This document shows positions 63,407 to 64,000 of a stretch of 64,000 bases of DNA, in pieces; the first letter of the stretch is position 1; each line of letters opens with the position of its first letter. Both the position numbers and the translations under genes were made by a program. The stretch comes from Dyella jiangningensis (GTDB lineage Bacteria > Pseudomonadota > Gammaproteobacteria > Xanthomonadales > Rhodanobacteraceae), in the NCBI RefSeq assembly GCF_003264855.1, contig NZ_NFZS01000002.1, positions 177,937 to 241,936 of the forward strand, in the 5' to 3' direction. Under the pieces are notes generated by a model. It was not told the DNA's origin. It ran no database searches and saw only the letters and a list, made by a program, of their open reading frames with translations.

Positions 63407-63786
63407 ACGACGGCCCCGCCGGAGAAGCTGAAGAACGACAGGAAGAAGCTCGATGCCGCGAACGCGATGGACAGGCCGAACACGATCTGAATCAGCTTGC
63501 GAAAGCCGCCGCTGGTATCGCCGAAGGCCAGTGCCAAGCCGGTCGAAATGATGATGAGCACCGCGACGATCTTGGCGACCGGCCCCTGGATCGAATCGAG
63601 GATGGATTGCAGCGGCGTCTCCCAAGGCATCGACGAACCGGACGCCTTCGCCGTGCCGGCCGCCATCGCCATGACGACGGCCGACAGCAGGCCGTGGTGC
63701 GCCGGCCGGGCCAGACGGCGCAGGCGCGCGAGGATGGAAACCGAATTTACGGGAAAACGGAAAGCAGCGACGTGCATCTGCGTCAT
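63403..63786 (-). CDS. trbC: Conjugal transfer pilin TrbC (VirB2-like)
   Basis: A 127-residue prepilin: long N-terminal leader, then SSMPWETPLQSILDSIQGP and two hydrophobic segments (VAKIVAVLIIISTGLALAFG, IVFGLSIAFAASSFFLSFFS). This is the pilus subunit. It overlaps trbB and trbD by 4 nt each. Confidence 0.92.
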   Translation of the reverse strand: MTQMHVAAFRFPVNSVSILARLRRLARPAHHGLLSAVVMAMAAGTAKASGSSMPWETPLQSILDSIQGPVAKIVAVLIIISTGLALAFGDTSGGFRKLIQIVFGLSIAFAASSFFLSFFSFSGGAVV

Positions 63787-64000
63787 GGCAGTTCTCCAGC
63801 GTGGTCAGGGGATGGGAGAGGCAGCGGTAGCTCGGGATGCGGCGATGGCTCCAGCGCGTCCGCGAGGCGGTAGCCCATGCCGTCGAAGCCGACGACGCGG
63901 GCGATGCTCTCGATGCGGCGCTTGCGGCCGCGGCCAGCGATGTGGATGACGACGTTGACCGCTTCGGCAACGAGCGCGCGCGGCGGATTCACGGCCACTT
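63783..64000 (-). CDS. trbB: Conjugal transfer ATPase TrbB (VirB11-like), C-terminal part (partial)
   Basis: About 72 C-terminal residues of TrbB, the VirB11-type hexameric ATPase. VNPPRALVAEAVNVVIHIAGRG and RRIESIARVVGFD are the conserved end of the family. The rest lies beyond base 64,000 (gene read leftwards). It is first of the visible trb operon and overlaps trbC by 4 nt. Confidence 0.9.
   Translation of the reverse strand, partial: VAVNPPRALVAEAVNVVIHIAGRGRKRRIESIARVVGFDGMGYRLADALEPSPHPELPLPLPSPDHAGELP

Larger units (their letters stand above)
41998..64000. mobile_element. Integrative and conjugative element, Tn4371-like transfer module with defence cargo (right end outside window)
   Basis: Defined on the left by the guaA-tail att site and on the right by the trb operon that runs off the window. 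Contents: a nine-gene Argonaute/DprA operon, abiE pair, tRNA-Leu fragment, HNH nuclease, then DUF2274 and trbI-G-F-L-K-J-E-D-C-B. The integrase, relaxase and intact guaA are expected beyond 64,000. The tRNA-Leu fragment inside suggests the cargo is mosaic. Confidence 0.75.

Noticed and set aside
60612..63431. 939-codon frame opposite trbE
   Set aside because: Shadow of trbE, whose Walker motifs and start are unambiguous.

Overview
The window is 64 kb of high-GC gammaproteobacterial DNA. It looks like the Xanthomonadales/Rhodanobacteraceae group (Dyella, Luteibacter or Rhodanobacter type). That placement is an inference from GC-rich codon use, many tightly packed genes, a TonB receptor/tryptophan-halogenase-like/LacI/GH3 sugar locus, and a tadA neighbourhood that fits the usual guaA-tadA order. 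No rRNA or intact tRNA gene was seen.

Bases 1-41,925 are ordinary chromosome. In order: the end of msrB; a FadI-like thiolase; a secreted amidohydrolase; a molybdenum-hydroxylase locus (mocA-xdhC divergent from an IorA/IorB-type oxidase with its own tri-haem cytochrome c); a BON protein; a translationally coupled phosphoketolase-acetate kinase pair; a phosphate-selective-type porin; a YtcJ-like amidohydrolase; a small outer-membrane barrel; an SDR. From about 18.4 to 27.5 kb lies an oxygen/NO-responsive block: nnrS and a truncated haemoglobin, a 7Fe-type ferredoxin, ccoNOQP with a minimal FixH-like protein, ccoI and ccoS, and an Fe-S Fnr/Anr regulator. Four Fnr-like boxes lie in front of these genes. 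From 27.6 to 35.8 kb is a LacI-controlled locus (GH3 glucosidase, TonB receptor, flavin-dependent halogenase-like protein) with three copies of one 14-bp palindrome. HAD, Sir2, CHAD, tadA, MFS, DUF3224, VOC and gamma-glutamylcyclotransferase-like genes follow.

At about 42.0 kb a guaA 3'-end sequence (reverse strand, ending in codons for IEWE and a stop) marks the probable attachment site of an integrative conjugative element that continues past base 64,000. The right part is a Tn4371-like trb conjugation operon (trbB, C, D, E, J, a TrbK-like lipoprotein, L, F, G, I, DUF2274), read leftwards. Between the att site and trb is a cargo region: an HNH nuclease, a degenerate 3' half of tRNA-Leu with a terminator, an AbiEi/AbiEii toxin-antitoxin pair, and a nine-gene leftward operon.

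That operon (42,239-51,592) is the most interesting part. It encodes an unknown protein, a HTH-ImmA/IrrE metallopeptidase, a DprA-like protein, a phosphoribosyltransferase, a HAD-like/phosphoribosyltransferase fusion, a trypsin-like protease, a catalytically impaired long Argonaute (RsAgo/long-B type), a PD-(D/E)XK nuclease and a small SH3-like protein. The genes overlap or are spaced by at most 49 nt, so they look like one transcription unit. I infer a compound anti-phage or anti-plasmid system: guide-dependent sensing by the Argonaute, with a protease and a nuclease as candidate effectors, joined to a DprA/PRTase module and a proteolytically switchable regulator.
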